DNA from: Macrostomum hystrix
Taxonomy: Eukaryota > Platyhelminthes > Macrostomidae
Direction: 5' to 3'
DNA length: 64,000 nucleotides
Assembly: GCA_950097015.1 (NCBI GenBank)
Contig: CATNEN010000039.1
Location: 9,223,501-9,287,500, forward strand
Below the pieces are notes generated by a model. That model saw nothing but the letters and a program-made list of their open reading frames with translations. It had not been told where the DNA came from and did not search any database. The translations under genes and the position numbers were made by a program. Position 1 is the stretch's first letter. The number at the start of each line of letters is the position of its first letter. Shown in pieces: positions 1-12,581 of this stretch.

Positions 1-151
1 GGAGAGATGTAGTGCACTGCGTTGCCCTGTCCCTCCCACGCGGGCATAGTCAACGTGCACTGCTCTTGGCACGTACTGTATGTATGCACGCACTGTTGCG
101 TAATGCGCTCATGGCTGGACTGCACGTCGGCCTGCCTGCACTGGACGGCAC

Positions 152-158
152 TATATAA
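152..158 (+). promoter_or_regulatory. Possible TATA box upstream of the 24-bp array
   Basis: The sequence TATATAA lies about 58 bp before the first ATG of the repeat array, with a pyrimidine-rich stretch following it (190-202). This spacing would suit a core promoter, but a 7-bp AT motif can arise by chance. The stretch 190-215 also reads as a splice acceptor ending in CTACAG, which would compete with the promoter reading. Confidence 0.25.
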
Positions 159-214
159 CAACTCAAATATACGGCCCAAGAGGCCACGTTCCTTTCTCAC
201 TCAACTGCACTACA

Positions 215-3200
215 GATGGGGATGCAGATGCAGAATGGGATGGGGATGCAGATGCAGAATGGGATGGGGATGCAGATGCAGAATGGGATGGGGATGCAGA
301 TGCTGAATGGGATGGGGATGCAGATGCAGAATGGGATGGGGATGCAGATGCAGAATGGGATGGGGATGCAGATGCAGAATGGGATGGGGATGCAGATGCA
401 GAATGGGATGGGGATGCAGATGCTGAATGGGATGGGGATGCAGATGCAGAATGGGATGGGGATGCAGATGCTGAATGGGATGGGGATGCAGATGCTGAAT
501 GGGATGGGGATGCAGATGCTGAATGGGATGGGGATGCAGATGGTGAATGGGATGGGGATGCAGATGCTGAATGGGATGGGGATGCAGATGCTGAATGGGA
601 TGGGGATGCAGATGCAGAATGGGATGGGGATGCAGACGGTGAATGGGATGGGGATGCAGATGGTGAATGGGATGGGGATGCAGATGCAGAATGGGATGGG
701 GATGCAGATGCTGAATGGGATGGGGATGCAGATGCAGAATGGGATGGGGATGCAGATGCAGAATGGGATGGGGATGCAGATGGTGAATGGGATGGGGATG
801 CAGAGGCAGAATGGGATGGGGATGCAGATGGTGAATGGGATGGGGATGCAGATGCAGAATGGGATGGGGATGCAGATGCAGAATGGGATGGGGATGCAGA
901 TGCAGAATGGGATGGGGATGCAGACGGTGAATGGGATGGCGATGCAGATGCAGAATGGGATGGGGATGCAGATGCTGAATGGGATGGGGATGCAGATGCT
1001 GAATGGGATGGGGATGCAGATGCAGAATGGGATGGGGATGCAGATGCTGAATGGGATGGGGATGCAGATGCTGAATGGGATGGGGATGCAGATGCTGAAT
1101 GGGATGGGGATGCAGATGCTGAATGGGATGGGGATGCAGATGCTGAATGGGATGGGGATGCAGATGCTGAATGGGATGGGGATGCAGATGCAGAATGGGA
1201 TGGGGATGCAGATGCTGAATGGGATGGGGATGCAGATGGTGAATGGGATGGGGATGCAGATGCAGAATGGGATGGGGATGCAGATACAGAATGGGATGGG
1301 GATGCAGATGCTGAATGGGATGGGGATGCAGATGCTGAATGGGATGGGGATGCAGATGCAGAATGGGATGGGGATGCAGACGGTGAATGGGATGGGGATG
1401 CAGATGGTGAATGGGATGGGGATGCAGATGCAGAATGGGATGGGGATGCAGATGCAGAATGGGATGGGGATGCAGATGCAGAATGGGATGGGGATGCAGA
1501 TGCTGAATGGGATGGGGATGCAGATGCAGAATGGGATGGGGATGCAGATGCAGAATGGGATGGGGATGCAGATGCAGAATGGGATGGGGATGCAGATGCT
1601 GAATGGGATGGGGATGCAGATGCAGAATGGGATGGGGATGCAGATGCTGAATGGGATGGGGATGCAGATGCTGAATGGGATGGGGATGCAGATGCTGAAT
1701 GGGATGGGGATGCAGATGGTGAATGGGATGGGGATGCAGATGCTGAATGGGATGGGGATGCAGATGCTGAATGGGATGGGGATGCAGATGCAGAATGGGA
1801 TGGGGATGCAGACGGTGAATGGGATGGGGATGCAGATGGTGAATGGGATGGGGATGCAGATGCAGAATGGGATGGGGATGCAGATGCTGAATGGGATGGG
1901 GATGCAGATGCAGAATGGGATGGGGATGCAGATGCAGAATGGGATGGGGATGCAGATGGTGAATGGGATGGGGATGCAGAGGCAGAATGGGATGGGGATG
2001 CAGATGGTGAATGGGATGAAGATGCAGATGGTGAATGGGATGGGGATGCAGATGCAGAATGGGATGGGGATGCAGATGGTGAATGGGATGGGGATGCAGA
2101 GGCAGAATGGGATAGGGATGCAGATGGTGAATGGGATGGGGATGCAGAGGCAGAATGGGATGGGGATGCAGATGGTGAATGGGATGGGGATGCAGATGCA
2201 GAATGGGATGGGGATGCAGATGCTGAATGGGATGGGGATGCAGATGCAGAATGGGATGGGGATGCAGATGCAGAATGGGATGGGGATGCAGATGCTGAAT
2301 GGGATGGGGATGCAGATGCAGAATGGGATGGGGATGCAGATACAGAATGGGATGGGGATGCAGACGGTGAATGGGATGGGGATGCAGATGCAGAATGGGA
2401 TGGGGATGCAGATGCAGAATGGGATGGGGATGCAGATGCAGAATGGGATGGGGATGCAGATGGTGAATGGGATGGGGATGCAGATGCTGAATGGGATGGG
2501 GATGCAGATGCAGAATGGGATGGGGATGCAGATGCTGAATGGGATGGGGATGCAGATGCAGAATGGGATGGGGATGCAGATGCAGAATGGGATGGGGATG
2601 CAGATGCAGAATGGGATGGGGATGCAGATGCAGAATGGGATGGGGATGCAGAGGCAGAATGGGATGGGGATGCAGATGGTGAATGGGATGGGGATGCAGA
2701 TGGTGAATGGGATGGGGATGCAGATGGTGAATGGGATGGGGATGCAGATGGTGAATGGGATGGGGATGCAGATGCAGAATGGGATGGGGATGCAGATGGT
2801 GAATGGGATGGGGATGCAGATGGTGAATGGGATGGGGATGCAGATGGTGAATGGGATGGGGATGCAGATGGTGAATGGGATGGGGATGCAGATGCAGAAT
2901 GGGATGGGGATGCAGATGCTGAATGGGATGGGGATGCAGATGCAGAATGGGATGGGGATGCAGATGCAGAATGGGATGGGGATGCAGATGCAGAATGGGA
3001 TGGGGATGCAGATGCAGAATGGGATGGGGATGCAGATGCAGAATGGGATGGGGATGCAGATGGTGAATGGGATGGGGATGCAGATGCAGAATGGGATGGG
3101 GATGCAGATGCAGAATGGGATGGGGATGCAGATGCAGAATGGGATGGGGATGCAGATGCAGAATGGGATGGGGATGCAGATGCAGAATGGGATGGGGATG

Positions 3201-6200
3201 CAGATGGTGAATGGGATGGGGATGCAGATGCAGAATGGGATGGGGATGCAGACGGTGAATGGGATGGGGATGCAGATGCAGAATGGGATGGGGATGCAGA
3301 CGGTGAATGGGATGGGGATGCAGATGCAGAATGGGATGGGGATGCAGATGCAGAATGGGATGGGGATGCAGATGCAGAATGGGATGGGGATGCAGATGCA
3401 GAATGGGATGGGGATGCAGATGGTGAATGGGATGGGGATGCAGATGCTGAATGGGATGGGGATGCAGATGCAGAATGGGATGGGGATGCAGATGCAGAAT
3501 GGGATGGGGATGCAGATGCAGAATGGGATGGGGATGCAGATACAGAATGGGATGGGGATGCAGATGCAGAATGGGATGGGGATGCAGATGCAGAATGGGA
3601 TGGGGATGCAGACGGTGAATGGGATGGGGATGCAGATGCAGAATGGGATGGGGATGCAGATGCAGAATGGGATGGGGATGCAGATGCAGAATGGGATGGG
3701 GATGCAGACGGTGAATGGGATGGCGATGCAGATGCAGAATGGGATGGGGATGCAGATGCAGAATGGGATGGGGATGCAGATGCAGAATGGGATGGGGATG
3801 CAGACGGTGAATGGGATGGGGATGCAGATGCAGAATGGGATGGGGATGCAGATGCAGAATGGGATGGGGATGCAGATGCAGAATGGGATGGGGATGCAGA
3901 CGGTGAATGGGATGGCGATGCAGATGCAGAATGGGATGGGGATGCAGATGCAGAATGGGATGGGGATGCAGACGGTGAATGGGATGGGGATGCAGATGCA
4001 GAATGGGATGGGGATGCAGATGCAGAATGGGATGGGGATGCAGATGGTGAATGGGATGGGGATGCAGATGCAGAATCGGATGGGGATGCAGATGGTGAAT
4101 GGGATGGGGATGCAGATGCAGAATGGGATGGGGATGCAGATGCAGAATGGGATGGGGATGCAGATACAGAATGGGATGGGGATGCAGATACAGAATGGGA
4201 TGGGGATGCAGACGGTGAATGGGATGGGGATGCAGATGCAGAATGGGATGGGGATGCAGACGGTGAATGGGATGGGGATGCAGACGGTGAATGGGATGGG
4301 GATGCAGATGGTGAATGGGATGGGGATGCAGATGCTGAATGGGATGGGGATGCAGATGCAGAATGGGATGGGGATGCAGATGGTGAATGGGATGGGGATA
4401 CAGATGCTGAATGGGATGGGGATGCAGATGCTGAATGGGATGGGGATGCAGATGCTGAATGGGATGGGGATGCAGATGCAGAATGGGATGGGGATGCAGA
4501 TGGTGAATGGGATGGGGATGCAGACGGTGAATGGGATGGGGATGCAGATGCAGAATGGGATGGGGATGCAGATGCAGAATGGGATGGGGATGCAGATGGT
4601 GAATGGGATGGGGATGCAGACGGTGAATGGGATGGGGATGCAGATGCAGAATGGGATGGGGATGCAGATGAAGAATGGGATGGGGATACAGATGCTGAAT
4701 GGGATGGGGATGCAGATGCAGAATGGGATGGGGATGCAGATGCAGAATGGGATGGGGATGCAGATGCAGAATGGGATGGGGATGCAGATGGTGAATGGGA
4801 TGGGGATGCAGATGCAGAATCGGATGGGGATGCAGATGGTGAATGGGATGGGGATGCAGATGCAGAATGGGATGGGGATGCAGATGCAGAATGGGATGGG
4901 GATGCAGATACAGAATGGGATGGGGATGCAGATGCAGAATGGGATGGGGATGCAGACGGTGAATGGGATGGGGATGCAGATGCAGAATGGGATGGGGATG
5001 CAGATGCAGAATGGGATGGGGATGCAGATGGTGAATGGGATGGGGATGCAGATGCAGAATCGGATGGGGATGCAGATGGTGAATGGGATGGGGATGCAGA
5101 TGCAGAATGGGATGGGGATGCAGATGCAGAATGGGATGGGGATGCAGATACAGAATGGGATGGGGATGCAGATACAGAATGGGATGGGGATGCAGACGGT
5201 GAATGGGATGGGGATGCAGATGCAGAATGGGATGGGGATGCAGACGGTGAATGGGATGGGGATGCAGATGCAGAATGGGATGGGGATGCAGATGGTGAAT
5301 GGGATGGGGATGCAGATGCAGAATGGGATGGGGATGCAGATGGTGAATGGGATGGGGATGCAGATGCAGAATGGGATGGGGATGCAGACGGTGAATGGGA
5401 TGGGGATGCAGATGCAGAATGGGATGGGGATGCAGACGGTGAATGGGATGGGGATGCAGATACAGAATGGGATGGGGATGCAGATGCAGAATGGGATGGG
5501 GATGCAGATGGTGAATGGGATGGGGATGCAGATGCAGAATCGGATGGGGATGCAGATGGTGAATGGGATGGGGATGCAGATGCAGAATGGGATGGGGATG
5601 CAGATGCAGAATGGGATGGGGATGCAGATGCAGAATGGGATGGGGATGCAGATACAGAATGGGATGGGGATGCAGATACAGAATGGGATGGGGATGCAGA
5701 CGGTGAATGGGATGGGGATGCAGATGCAGAATGGGATGGGGATGCAGACGGTGAATGGGATGGGGATGCAGATGCAGAATGGGATGGGGATGCAGATGGT
5801 GAATGGGATGGGGATGCAGATGCAGAATGGGATGGGGATGCAGATGCAGAATGGGATGGGGATGCAGATGCAGAATGGGATGGGGATGCAGATGCTGAAT
5901 GGGATGGGGATGCAGATGCAGAATGGGATGGGGATGCAGATGCAGAATGGGATGGGGATGCAGATGCTGAATGGGATGGGGATGCAGATGCAGAATGGGA
6001 TGGGGATGCAGATACAGAATGGGATGGGGATGCAGATACAGAATGGGATGGGGATGCAGACGGTGAATGGGATGGGGATGCAGATGCAGAATGGGATGGG
6101 GATGCAGATGGTGAATGGGATGGGGATGCAGATGCAGAATGGGATGGGGATGCAGATGCAGAATGGGATGGGGATGCAGATGGTGAATGGGATGGGGATG

Positions 6201-7710
6201 CAGATGCAGAATGGGATGGGGATGCAGATGCAGAATGGGATGGGGATGCAGATGGTGAATGGGATGGGGATGCAGATGCAGAATGGGATGGGGATGCAGA
6301 TGGTGAATGGGATGGGGATGCAGATGGTGAATGGGATGGGGATGCAGATGGTGAATGGGATGGGGATGCAGATGCAGAATGGGATGGGGATGCAGATGCA
6401 GAATGGGATGGGGATGCAGATGCAGAATGGGATGGGGATGCAGATGCAGAATGGGATGGGGATGCAGATGGTGAATGGGATGGGGATGCAGATGCAGAAT
6501 GGGATGGGGATGCAGATGCAGAATGGGATGGGGATGCAGATGCAGAATGGGATGGGGATGCAGATGCAGAATGGGATGGGGATGCAGACGGTGAATGGGA
6601 TGGGGATGCAGATGCAGAATGGGATGGGGATGCAGATGGTGAATGGGATGGGGATGCAGATGCAGAATGGGATGGGGATGCAGACGGTGAATGGGATGGG
6701 GATGCAGATGCAGAATGGGATGGGGATGCAGATGCAGAATGGGATGGGGATGCAGATGGTGAATGGGATGGGGATGCAGATGGTGAATGGGATGGGGATG
6801 CAGATGCAGAATCGGATGGGGATGCAGATGGTGAATGGGATGGGGATGCAGATGCAGAATGGGATGGGGATGCAGATGGTGAATGGGATGGGGATGCAGA
6901 TGCAGAATCGGATGGGGATGCAGACGGTGAATGGGATGGGGATGCAGATGCAGAATGGGATGGGGATGCAGATGGTGAATGGGATGGGGATGCAGATGCA
7001 GAATCGGATGGGGATGCAGATGGTGAATGGGATGGGGATGCAGATGGTGAATGGGATGGGGATGCAGATGCAGAATGGGATGGGGATGCAGACGGTGAAT
7101 GGGATGGGGATGCAGATGCAGAATGGGATGGGGATGCAGATGCAGAATGGGATGGGGATGCAGATGCAGAATGGGATGGGGATGCAGATGCAGAATGGGA
7201 TGGGGATGCAGATGCAGAATGGGATGGGGATGCAGATGGTGAATGGGATGGGGATGCAGATGCAGAATCGGATGGGGATGCAGATGGTGAATGGGATGGG
7301 GATGCAGATGCAGAATGGGATGGGGATGCAGATGGTGAATGGGATGGGGATGCAGATGGTGAATGGGATGGGGATGCAGATGGTGAATGGGATGGGGATG
7401 CAGATGCAGAATGGGATGGGGATGCAGATGCAGAATGGGATGGGGATGCAGATGCAGAATGGGATGGGGATGCAGATGGTGAATGGGATGGGGATGCAGA
7501 TGGTGAATGGGATGGGGATGCAGATGCAGAATGGGATGGGGATGCAGATGGTGAATGGGATGGGGATGCAGATGGTGAATGGGATGGGGATGCAGATGGT
7601 GAATGGGATGGGGATGCAGATGCAGAATGGGATGGGGATGCAGATGCAGAATGGGATGGGGATGCAGACGCTGAATGGGATGGGGATGCAGATGGTGAAT
7701 GGGATGGGGT
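215..7710 (+). repeat. 24-bp minisatellite, about 312 units
   Basis: The unit is GATGGGGATGCAGATG followed by CAGAATGG, repeated without a single visible length change over 7.5 kb. Variation is confined to a few positions: the CAG before AAT alternates with CTG and GTG, GATGG with GACGG, and occasional units have GAGGC, GATAC or AATCGG. Because 24 is a multiple of three, two forward frames stay open throughout. Higher-order duplication is visible: an 18-unit variant pattern starting at 421 recurs starting at 1597, 49 units later. Confidence 0.97.
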
Positions 7711-7736
7711 CAGCAGGTATTGTCTGGAATGTGTAA
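216..7736 (+). CDS. Candidate giant repetitive reading frame (doubtful)
   Basis: From the ATG at 216 the frame is open for 2506 codons and encodes an octapeptide repeat MGMQM[Q/L/V]NG, ending in a short non-repeat tail SAGIVWNV. The neighbouring frame is also open, from 104 to 7753, and encodes an acidic repeat GDADAEWD (or ADGEWD); it has no ATG in the window and would need an upstream exon. In the acidic frame the commonest variants GCA/GCT and GAT/GAC are silent, whereas in the methionine frame every variant changes the residue, so the acidic frame is the better candidate if either is translated. The array is preceded by an acceptor-like CTACAG (210-215) and followed by a GTAAGT donor-like site (7733-7738). 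I see no signal peptide and recognise no family. A non-coding minisatellite remains the simplest explanation. Confidence 0.2.
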   Translation: MGMQMQNGMGMQMQNGMGMQMQNGMGMQMLNGMGMQMQNGMGMQMQNGMGMQMQNGMGMQMQNGMGMQMLNGMGMQMQNGMGMQMLNGMGMQMLNGMGMQMLNGMGMQMVNGMGMQMLNGMGMQMLNGMGMQMQNGMGMQTVNGMGMQMVNGMGMQMQNGMGMQMLNGMGMQMQNGMGMQMQNGMGMQMVNGMGMQRQNGMGMQMVNGMGMQMQNGMGMQMQNGMGMQMQNGMGMQTVNGMAMQMQNGMGMQMLNGMGMQMLNGMGMQMQNGMGMQMLNGMGMQMLNGMGMQMLNGMGMQMLNGMGMQMLNGMGMQMLNGMGMQMQNGMGMQMLNGMGMQMVNGMGMQMQNGMGMQIQNGMGMQMLNGMGMQMLNGMGMQMQNGMGMQTVNGMGMQMVNGMGMQMQNGMGMQMQNGMGMQMQNGMGMQMLNGMGMQMQNGMGMQMQNGMGMQMQNGMGMQMLNGMGMQMQNGMGMQMLNGMGMQMLNGMGMQMLNGMGMQMVNGMGMQMLNGMGMQMLNGMGMQMQNGMGMQTVNGMGMQMVNGMGMQMQNGMGMQMLNGMGMQMQNGMGMQMQNGMGMQMVNGMGMQRQNGMGMQMVNGMKMQMVNGMGMQMQNGMGMQMVNGMGMQRQNGIGMQMVNGMGMQRQNGMGMQMVNGMGMQMQNGMGMQMLNGMGMQMQNGMGMQMQNGMGMQMLNGMGMQMQNGMGMQIQNGMGMQTVNGMGMQMQNGMGMQMQNGMGMQMQNGMGMQMVNGMGMQMLNGMGMQMQNGMGMQMLNGMGMQMQNGMGMQMQNGMGMQMQNGMGMQMQNGMGMQRQNGMGMQMVNGMGMQMVNGMGMQMVNGMGMQMVNGMGMQMQNGMGMQMVNGMGMQMVNGMGMQMVNGMGMQMVNGMGMQMQNGMGMQMLNGMGMQMQNGMGMQMQNGMGMQMQNGMGMQMQNGMGMQMQNGMGMQMVNGMGMQMQNGMGMQMQNGMGMQMQNGMGMQMQNGMGMQMQNGMGMQMVNGMGMQMQNGMGMQTVNGMGMQMQNGMGMQTVNGMGMQMQNGMGMQMQNGMGMQMQNGMGMQMQNGMGMQMVNGMGMQMLNGMGMQMQNGMGMQMQNGMGMQMQNGMGMQIQNGMGMQMQNGMGMQMQNGMGMQTVNGMGMQMQNGMGMQMQNGMGMQMQNGMGMQTVNGMAMQMQNGMGMQMQNGMGMQMQNGMGMQTVNGMGMQMQNGMGMQMQNGMGMQMQNGMGMQTVNGMAMQMQNGMGMQMQNGMGMQTVNGMGMQMQNGMGMQMQNGMGMQMVNGMGMQMQNRMGMQMVNGMGMQMQNGMGMQMQNGMGMQIQNGMGMQIQNGMGMQTVNGMGMQMQNGMGMQTVNGMGMQTVNGMGMQMVNGMGMQMLNGMGMQMQNGMGMQMVNGMGIQMLNGMGMQMLNGMGMQMLNGMGMQMQNGMGMQMVNGMGMQTVNGMGMQMQNGMGMQMQNGMGMQMVNGMGMQTVNGMGMQMQNGMGMQMKNGMGIQMLNGMGMQMQNGMGMQMQNGMGMQMQNGMGMQMVNGMGMQMQNRMGMQMVNGMGMQMQNGMGMQMQNGMGMQIQNGMGMQMQNGMGMQTVNGMGMQMQNGMGMQMQNGMGMQMVNGMGMQMQNRMGMQMVNGMGMQMQNGMGMQMQNGMGMQIQNGMGMQIQNGMGMQTVNGMGMQMQNGMGMQTVNGMGMQMQNGMGMQMVNGMGMQMQNGMGMQMVNGMGMQMQNGMGMQTVNGMGMQMQNGMGMQTVNGMGMQIQNGMGMQMQNGMGMQMVNGMGMQMQNRMGMQMVNGMGMQMQNGMGMQMQNGMGMQMQNGMGMQIQNGMGMQIQNGMGMQTVNGMGMQMQNGMGMQTVNGMGMQMQNGMGMQMVNGMGMQMQNGMGMQMQNGMGMQMQNGMGMQMLNGMGMQMQNGMGMQMQNGMGMQMLNGMGMQMQNGMGMQIQNGMGMQIQNGMGMQTVNGMGMQMQNGMGMQMVNGMGMQMQNGMGMQMQNGMGMQMVNGMGMQMQNGMGMQMQNGMGMQMVNGMGMQMQNGMGMQMVNGMGMQMVNGMGMQMVNGMGMQMQNGMGMQMQNGMGMQMQNGMGMQMQNGMGMQMVNGMGMQMQNGMGMQMQNGMGMQMQNGMGMQMQNGMGMQTVNGMGMQMQNGMGMQMVNGMGMQMQNGMGMQTVNGMGMQMQNGMGMQMQNGMGMQMVNGMGMQMVNGMGMQMQNRMGMQMVNGMGMQMQNGMGMQMVNGMGMQMQNRMGMQTVNGMGMQMQNGMGMQMVNGMGMQMQNRMGMQMVNGMGMQMVNGMGMQMQNGMGMQTVNGMGMQMQNGMGMQMQNGMGMQMQNGMGMQMQNGMGMQMQNGMGMQMVNGMGMQMQNRMGMQMVNGMGMQMQNGMGMQMVNGMGMQMVNGMGMQMVNGMGMQMQNGMGMQMQNGMGMQMQNGMGMQMVNGMGMQMVNGMGMQMQNGMGMQMVNGMGMQMVNGMGMQMVNGMGMQMQNGMGMQMQNGMGMQTLNGMGMQMVNGMGSAGIVWNV

Positions 7737-7738
7737 GT

Positions 7739-8590
7739 AAAGTTGAGTTTGTTTAGAAATCAGTTGCTAACTATCCTACTCTTTCTTTTATAAGTAGCAT
7801 GAATCGGATAATAATGTTATTTTTCGTCTGACATCAATAAGCATTCAATTAAAGGAATCATAAAAAATGGCTATTGTTTACAAAATCAAAAGATTAAATT
7901 AAGTTATAGATAATCATATTTTATTTATCTTTACTATTATCTCCCATCGCTAAAAGACAACGGGGAGTATTTCAAATACCCTTTGTCTACTTTACGATAG
8001 CTTCCAAATCGAATGACCGATTTTCGTAAAAGTCCACCATCTGAATAAAAATGTTCCGCACTTTTGGATGAACTAACTTTCAAAGCCGTACTCAGTTAGA
8101 ATTTTTGAGATATTGTCGAAGACCCTGGTGACAAGGACAAACATTGCTGTGTATGAACCTCTTTGGAGAATTCATATTGGTTCAGTAATATAAAAATTAA
8201 CAACATAATCAATACAACATACTTTGCAATGATAGGCGACATGGATACATGGTAACATTTAGTGGGCAAAAATATTTGCCCATTTTTGTAGTTTTTGGCA
8301 CCCCGACGAGAGAATCGTTGAATATCTCGACGATGTTTAGTGATTGTTGAAGTTGTTTCATCGGAGAGAGCGAAGAAACTTAGCTTACGAGCGTATCGTC
8401 AGGATTTTCAGCGCGATTAGGTGAAAATTTTGAGAGATAGTGAAAAAATGAACAAGGTGGGTATATACCCCGTGGTCCTTTATTCTGTTAATGGCTTCCA
8501 GTGAAAAGAAATGCAAAAAATTTCCGGCTTTTCGTAATCGCAGCTGTGAAGCGGCGCGGACTGGGCAGGCCCCCACACAATGCCCGCTAA
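7739..8590. other. Intergenic, AT-rich
   Basis: I see no gene here. A pyrimidine tract followed by TAG near 7773-7798 could act as an acceptor for the GTAAGT at 7733. The remainder is the upstream flank of the Na+/K+-ATPase gene. Confidence 0.5.
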
Positions 8591-8595
8591 AATAG

Positions 8596-8603
8596 TATAA
8601 AAG
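8596..8603 (+). promoter_or_regulatory. TATA box of the Na+/K+-ATPase gene
   Basis: TATAAAAG lies 109 bp upstream of the ATPase start codon at 8705. A transcription start about 30 bp downstream would give a 5' leader of roughly 75-80 nt. The position and perfect match to the metazoan core motif make this a good candidate promoter, although a trans-spliced leader cannot be excluded from sequence alone. Confidence 0.55.
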
Positions 8604-8704
8604 AAAGCCAAAAAAGCATCATTGACTGGCAATTTTCCAATCTGTTCTGCGACCCAGTTCAGACACACACATCTCTGGAGCCTGCCAAACAACAGCCAGC
8701 AACA

Positions 8705-11700
8705 ATGGGAGATAAAGTGAGTTTGAGTTCTTTTGAGTCCACAGCGGTATCGTTTGATAATTTTTATGTAATTTAATAGCTCTATTTCTTTCCAGGCGGA
8801 AAAACCGTCTTCGGGCAAGAAGGAAAAGAAGAAGGACCTGAACGACCTCAAGAAGGAGATGGAGATGGATGAGCACAAGATCAGCCTTGAGGAGTTCTAC
8901 GCGCGCCAGTCCGTGGACCCGACGCAGGGCCTCTCGTTGGCCGAGGCCAGGCATCGCTTGGAGAAGTTGGGCCGCAACGAGCTCACACCGCCCAAGGAGA
9001 CGCCGGAGTGGGTGAAGTTCATCCGCGCCTGCTTCGGCGGCTTCTCACTGCTGCTGTGGGTTGGCGCCTTGCTCTGCCTGCTGGCCTACGGCATCCAGTA
9101 CACCCAGTCGGACTTCCCTCCAGGAGACAATCTCTACTTGGCTATTGTGCTCATTCTGGTGGTGCTGGTTACGGGCATCTTCGCCTACTACCAGAACGCC
9201 AAGTCCGCCCGCATCATGGACAGCTTCAAGAAGATGGTGCCGCAAAACGCTCTTGTCCTGCGCGACGGCCAAAAGATTCATATTCCCTGCGAGGAAGTGG
9301 TGGTGGGAGACATTGTGTTCATCCAGCTGGGCGACCGAGTGCCGGCTGATGTGCGCGTGATCACCGCCCAGAGCTTCAAGGTGGACAACTCGGCGCTGAC
9401 CGGAGAGTCGGAGCCGCAGTCAAGGACGCCCGAGTTTACAACCGATAATCCCCTAGAGACAAAGAATCTAGTCTTCTATTCCACTAGCGCTGTTGAAGGT
9501 GAGAAATTTACTTTTTTGGTCTATAAATAGATATATATGACACCTAGCCCAGTAGAGCCAGTCGTACAGCCAGTTACGCATCCTTTGTTTAGGAACGTGC
9601 ACTGGCATTGTCGTTGCCATCGGCGACAACACAGTCATGGGTCGCATCGCCAATCTGACATCTGGCCTTGGCGAAGAGATGACGCCAATCGCCAGGGAGA
9701 TCCGCTACTTCATTCACATCATCACTGGCGTGGCCTTCACTCTTGGCATCTCATTTTTTGCTATCGCGTTCGGCCTCGGATACTACTGGCTGGACTCCAT
9801 CATCTTCCTGATTGGCATCATCGTTGCCAACGTTCCGGAAGGCCTGATGGCTGCGGTCCCAGTCGGCCTCACACTGACTGCTAAGCGAATGGCGGCGAAG
9901 AACTGCCTGGTGAAAAATCTGGAAGCTGTGGAAACGCTCGGATCCACAAGCACCATCTGCTCAGATAAGACTGGTGAGTAGCCTTGCTCACCACTGCACT
10001 CACCCACTACTCACACAATTGATTTGCCACTGAAAAGCGGAATCAGCGTCAAAGATCCTACTTCAAGGACTGGATGGTTATAGGAAGTTTTTGCTTAGTG
10101 GTTAGGGCGTCGGACTCAGGATTTAAAGGTCGGGGGTTCGATTCCCGAATCTACTGGAACAATTTATGTAACTTATCAAGACACTAAACTCTGCATTGCT
10201 TTAGTTCACTGACCTGTTAAATAGGTATCAGCATTATATCAGGGTGTCGCCCCTCAGTCCATGGACTGAACAGCCGTACGCAGCCTGCAGATGCGTCGCG
10301 AAATAGCTGCGGCTGTGCTGTGGGCTGCACATCTGGCCCTATCTCCTATTTGTCGTTTTTGTAGAACGAAAATACTTTTCTCTTCATCAGGCACACTGAC
10401 CCAGAATCGAATGACCGTGTCGCACATGTGGTACAACAATGAAATTATCGAGGCCGACACAACCGAGGAGCAGACTCACGCGCAGCATGACATCAACTGC
10501 CAGGGCTTTGTGGCTCTGAGTCGCTGCGCTATGCTCTGCAACCGAGCCGAATTCAAATCTGGCGAAGATAACAAACCCGTGCTGAGGCGAAAGTGCAACG
10601 GTGACGCTTCTGAGAGCGCCATCCTGAAGTGCACGGAGCTCAGCGTCGGCAAAGTGATGGAATACCGCAAGAACAACACAAAAGTGTGCGAGGTTCCATT
10701 TAACAGCAGCAACAAGTTCCAGGTTTCTATTCATCGAACTGACGACGGAGATCCGCGCTACCTGCTGGTGATGAAGGGAGCTCCAGAGCGCATTCTCGAC
10801 CGCTGCTCCACAATCTTCATCAACGACCAGGAGCTCGAGATGGACGAAAAGTGTAAATCGGCGTTCAACACTGCGTACGAAGACCTGGGAGGCATGGGCG
10901 AACGAGTACTAGGCTTCTGCGACCTGCGGCTTCCAGTGGACAAGTACCCTGATGGCTACAAGTTTGATCCTGACGAGATGAACTTCCCGGTCTCAAACAT
11001 GCGCTTTGTCGGACTCATGTCCTTGATCGACCCGCCAAGAGGATCCGTGCCCAGCGCTGTAATGAAATGCCGCTCTGCAGGTATCAAGGTAGGCGCTCAT
11101 GCTTGTCATTCCTCAAACTAAAAAAACTATTATTTTACTAAACTGACACCAAGTTGTGCCACAAAAATTTTCTCCAGGTCATCATGGTCACAGGTGATCA
11201 TCCCATCACAGCGCACGCAATCGCCAAGACTGTCGGCATCATTGGCCCGCAGAGCAAGACGGTGCAAGAAATCGCGAAGGAGCGCGGCACAGACGTATCC
11301 AAAGTGAATCCCGGCGAAGCCATAGCCTGCGTTGTCCACGGATCCGATCTTCGCGATCTGTCCTCCGACCAGTTGGATGACGTTCTAAATAATCACTCCG
11401 AGATCGTGTTCGCCCGCACCAGTCCCCAGCAGAAGTTGATCATTGTTGAAGGCTGTCAGAGGCTGGGCCAGATTGTGGCAGTGACTGGCGACGGTGTAAA
11501 TGATTCTCCTGCGCTGAAGAAGGCCAACATCGGCATCGCCATGGGCATTGCCGGTAGCGACGTCAGCAAGCAGGCGGCTGACATGATCCTACTCGATGAC
11601 AACTTTGCCTCGATTGTGACTGGCGTCGAGGAGGGACGAATCATCTTCGACAATCTAAAGAAGCTGATCACCTACGTCTTGACGTCAAACATCCCCGAAC

Positions 11701-12581
11701 TGATACCTTTCCTAGTCTACGTGCTATCAGGTATTCCACTGCCGCTTGGCACCATCACGATTCTGTTCATTGATCTAGGCACCGACCTGATCCCGGCAAT
11801 CTCGCTGGCCTACGAGACCGCTGAGAGCGACATAATGAAACGCAAACCGCGAAATCCGAAGAAGGACCATCTCGTAAACGGCCGCCTGCTGGGCGTGGGC
11901 TACGCGCAGTGCGGAATCATCGCCACAGCTGGTGGCTTCTATGTTTACTGCGTTGTGATGGCTGAGAACGGATTCCTGCCCGACAAGCTCATTGGCTTGC
12001 GCGCCGAGTGGGACAGCATCGCCATCAACGATATCAAGGACAGTTATGGACAAGAATGGGTGAGTGAAAGGGGAGGTTGTTGTACCAAAAGGTCCAGAAT
12101 TCGAATCTTATTGTGCAAGACACAAAATTCCCGATTGTTGCTGTAAACAAAACGTCTGTGCCACAGGCTGCACACCTGCTTCACAATTACTTTAGTTTCT
12201 GATAATACAAACGTTGAATTTCAGTCGTACGGTCAGCGCAAGAACCTGGAGTACGCGGGCCAGACGTCTTTCTTCGTCGGCATCGTGATGATGCAGTGGG
12301 GCGACCTGCTGGCCAGGAAGACTCGCCGAATCTCATTCTTCCAGCAGGGCATGGAGAACAACCAGGCCACGTTTGGTATGTTCTTCGAGACCGCTCTGGC
12401 CTGCTTCGTAGTCTATTGTCCGGGCATGGACGTCAGCCTGCACACGCAGCCGATGCGCTTCTATTGGTGGCTGCCGGCTGTGCCGTTCTCAATTTATCTG
12501 TTCTGCTACGACGAACTGCGCAAGTATTTGATTCGCAGTCTGCCACCCGGCAACTGGGTCGAGCGAAACACCGACTTTTAA
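8705..12581 (+). CDS. ATP1A: Na+/K+-ATPase alpha subunit (P-type ATPase, six exons)
   Basis: This is the catalytic subunit of the plasma-membrane sodium pump. Exons 8705-8716, 8796-9498, 9593-9973, 10391-11088, 11178-12059 and 12225-12581 join on GT-AG sites into 1010 residues, close to the about 1020 usual for the family. Visible signatures are the lysine-rich N-terminus, the actuator TGES, the phosphorylation motif CSDKTGTLT (split by intron 3), KGAPER of the nucleotide domain, MVTGDHPIT, and [14 protein letters not shown] of the hinge. Ion-site residues in M5 (Y, S, N, E in YVLTSNIPE) and M6 (IDLGTD) are kept, as are the ouabain-contact Gln and Asn bordering the M1-M2 loop, so ouabain sensitivity is predicted. 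Odd points: M4 reads [16 protein letters not shown] where most family members have LLATVTVCLT, and the C-terminus ends NTDF rather than the usual ETYY. It may therefore be a divergent paralogue. The ATG fits a short TATA-driven leader. Confidence 0.97.
10093..10358 (+). mobile_element. tRNA-derived SINE, family 1, copy in ATPase intron 3
   Basis: A box-A-like region near 10096 (TTAGTGGTTAGG) and a perfect box B, GGTTCGATTCC, at 10135-10145 mark a tRNA-like head. The body, including CTCTGCATTGCTTTAGTTCAC and the tail-side phrase GCTGCACATCTGGCCC, is shared with copies at 25082-25335 and 32176-32490. The copy is decayed relative to the latter and its boundaries are approximate. It lies wholly within the intron that splits the DKTG motif. 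Confidence 0.8.

Noticed and set aside
216-7736. Confident call of the methionine-rich repeat as a protein
   Set aside because: All unit variants change residues in that frame, no signal peptide or domain is seen, and the 24-bp period alone explains openness; kept only as a low-confidence candidate.
8385-8954. Minus-strand open frames overlapping the ATPase start
   Set aside because: They are shadows of the ATPase promoter and exon 2 and have no independent support.
10093-10160. tRNA-like sequence as a genuine tRNA gene
   Set aside because: Box B is present but the cloverleaf is incomplete and the sequence continues into a SINE body; the same holds at 32176 and 36868.
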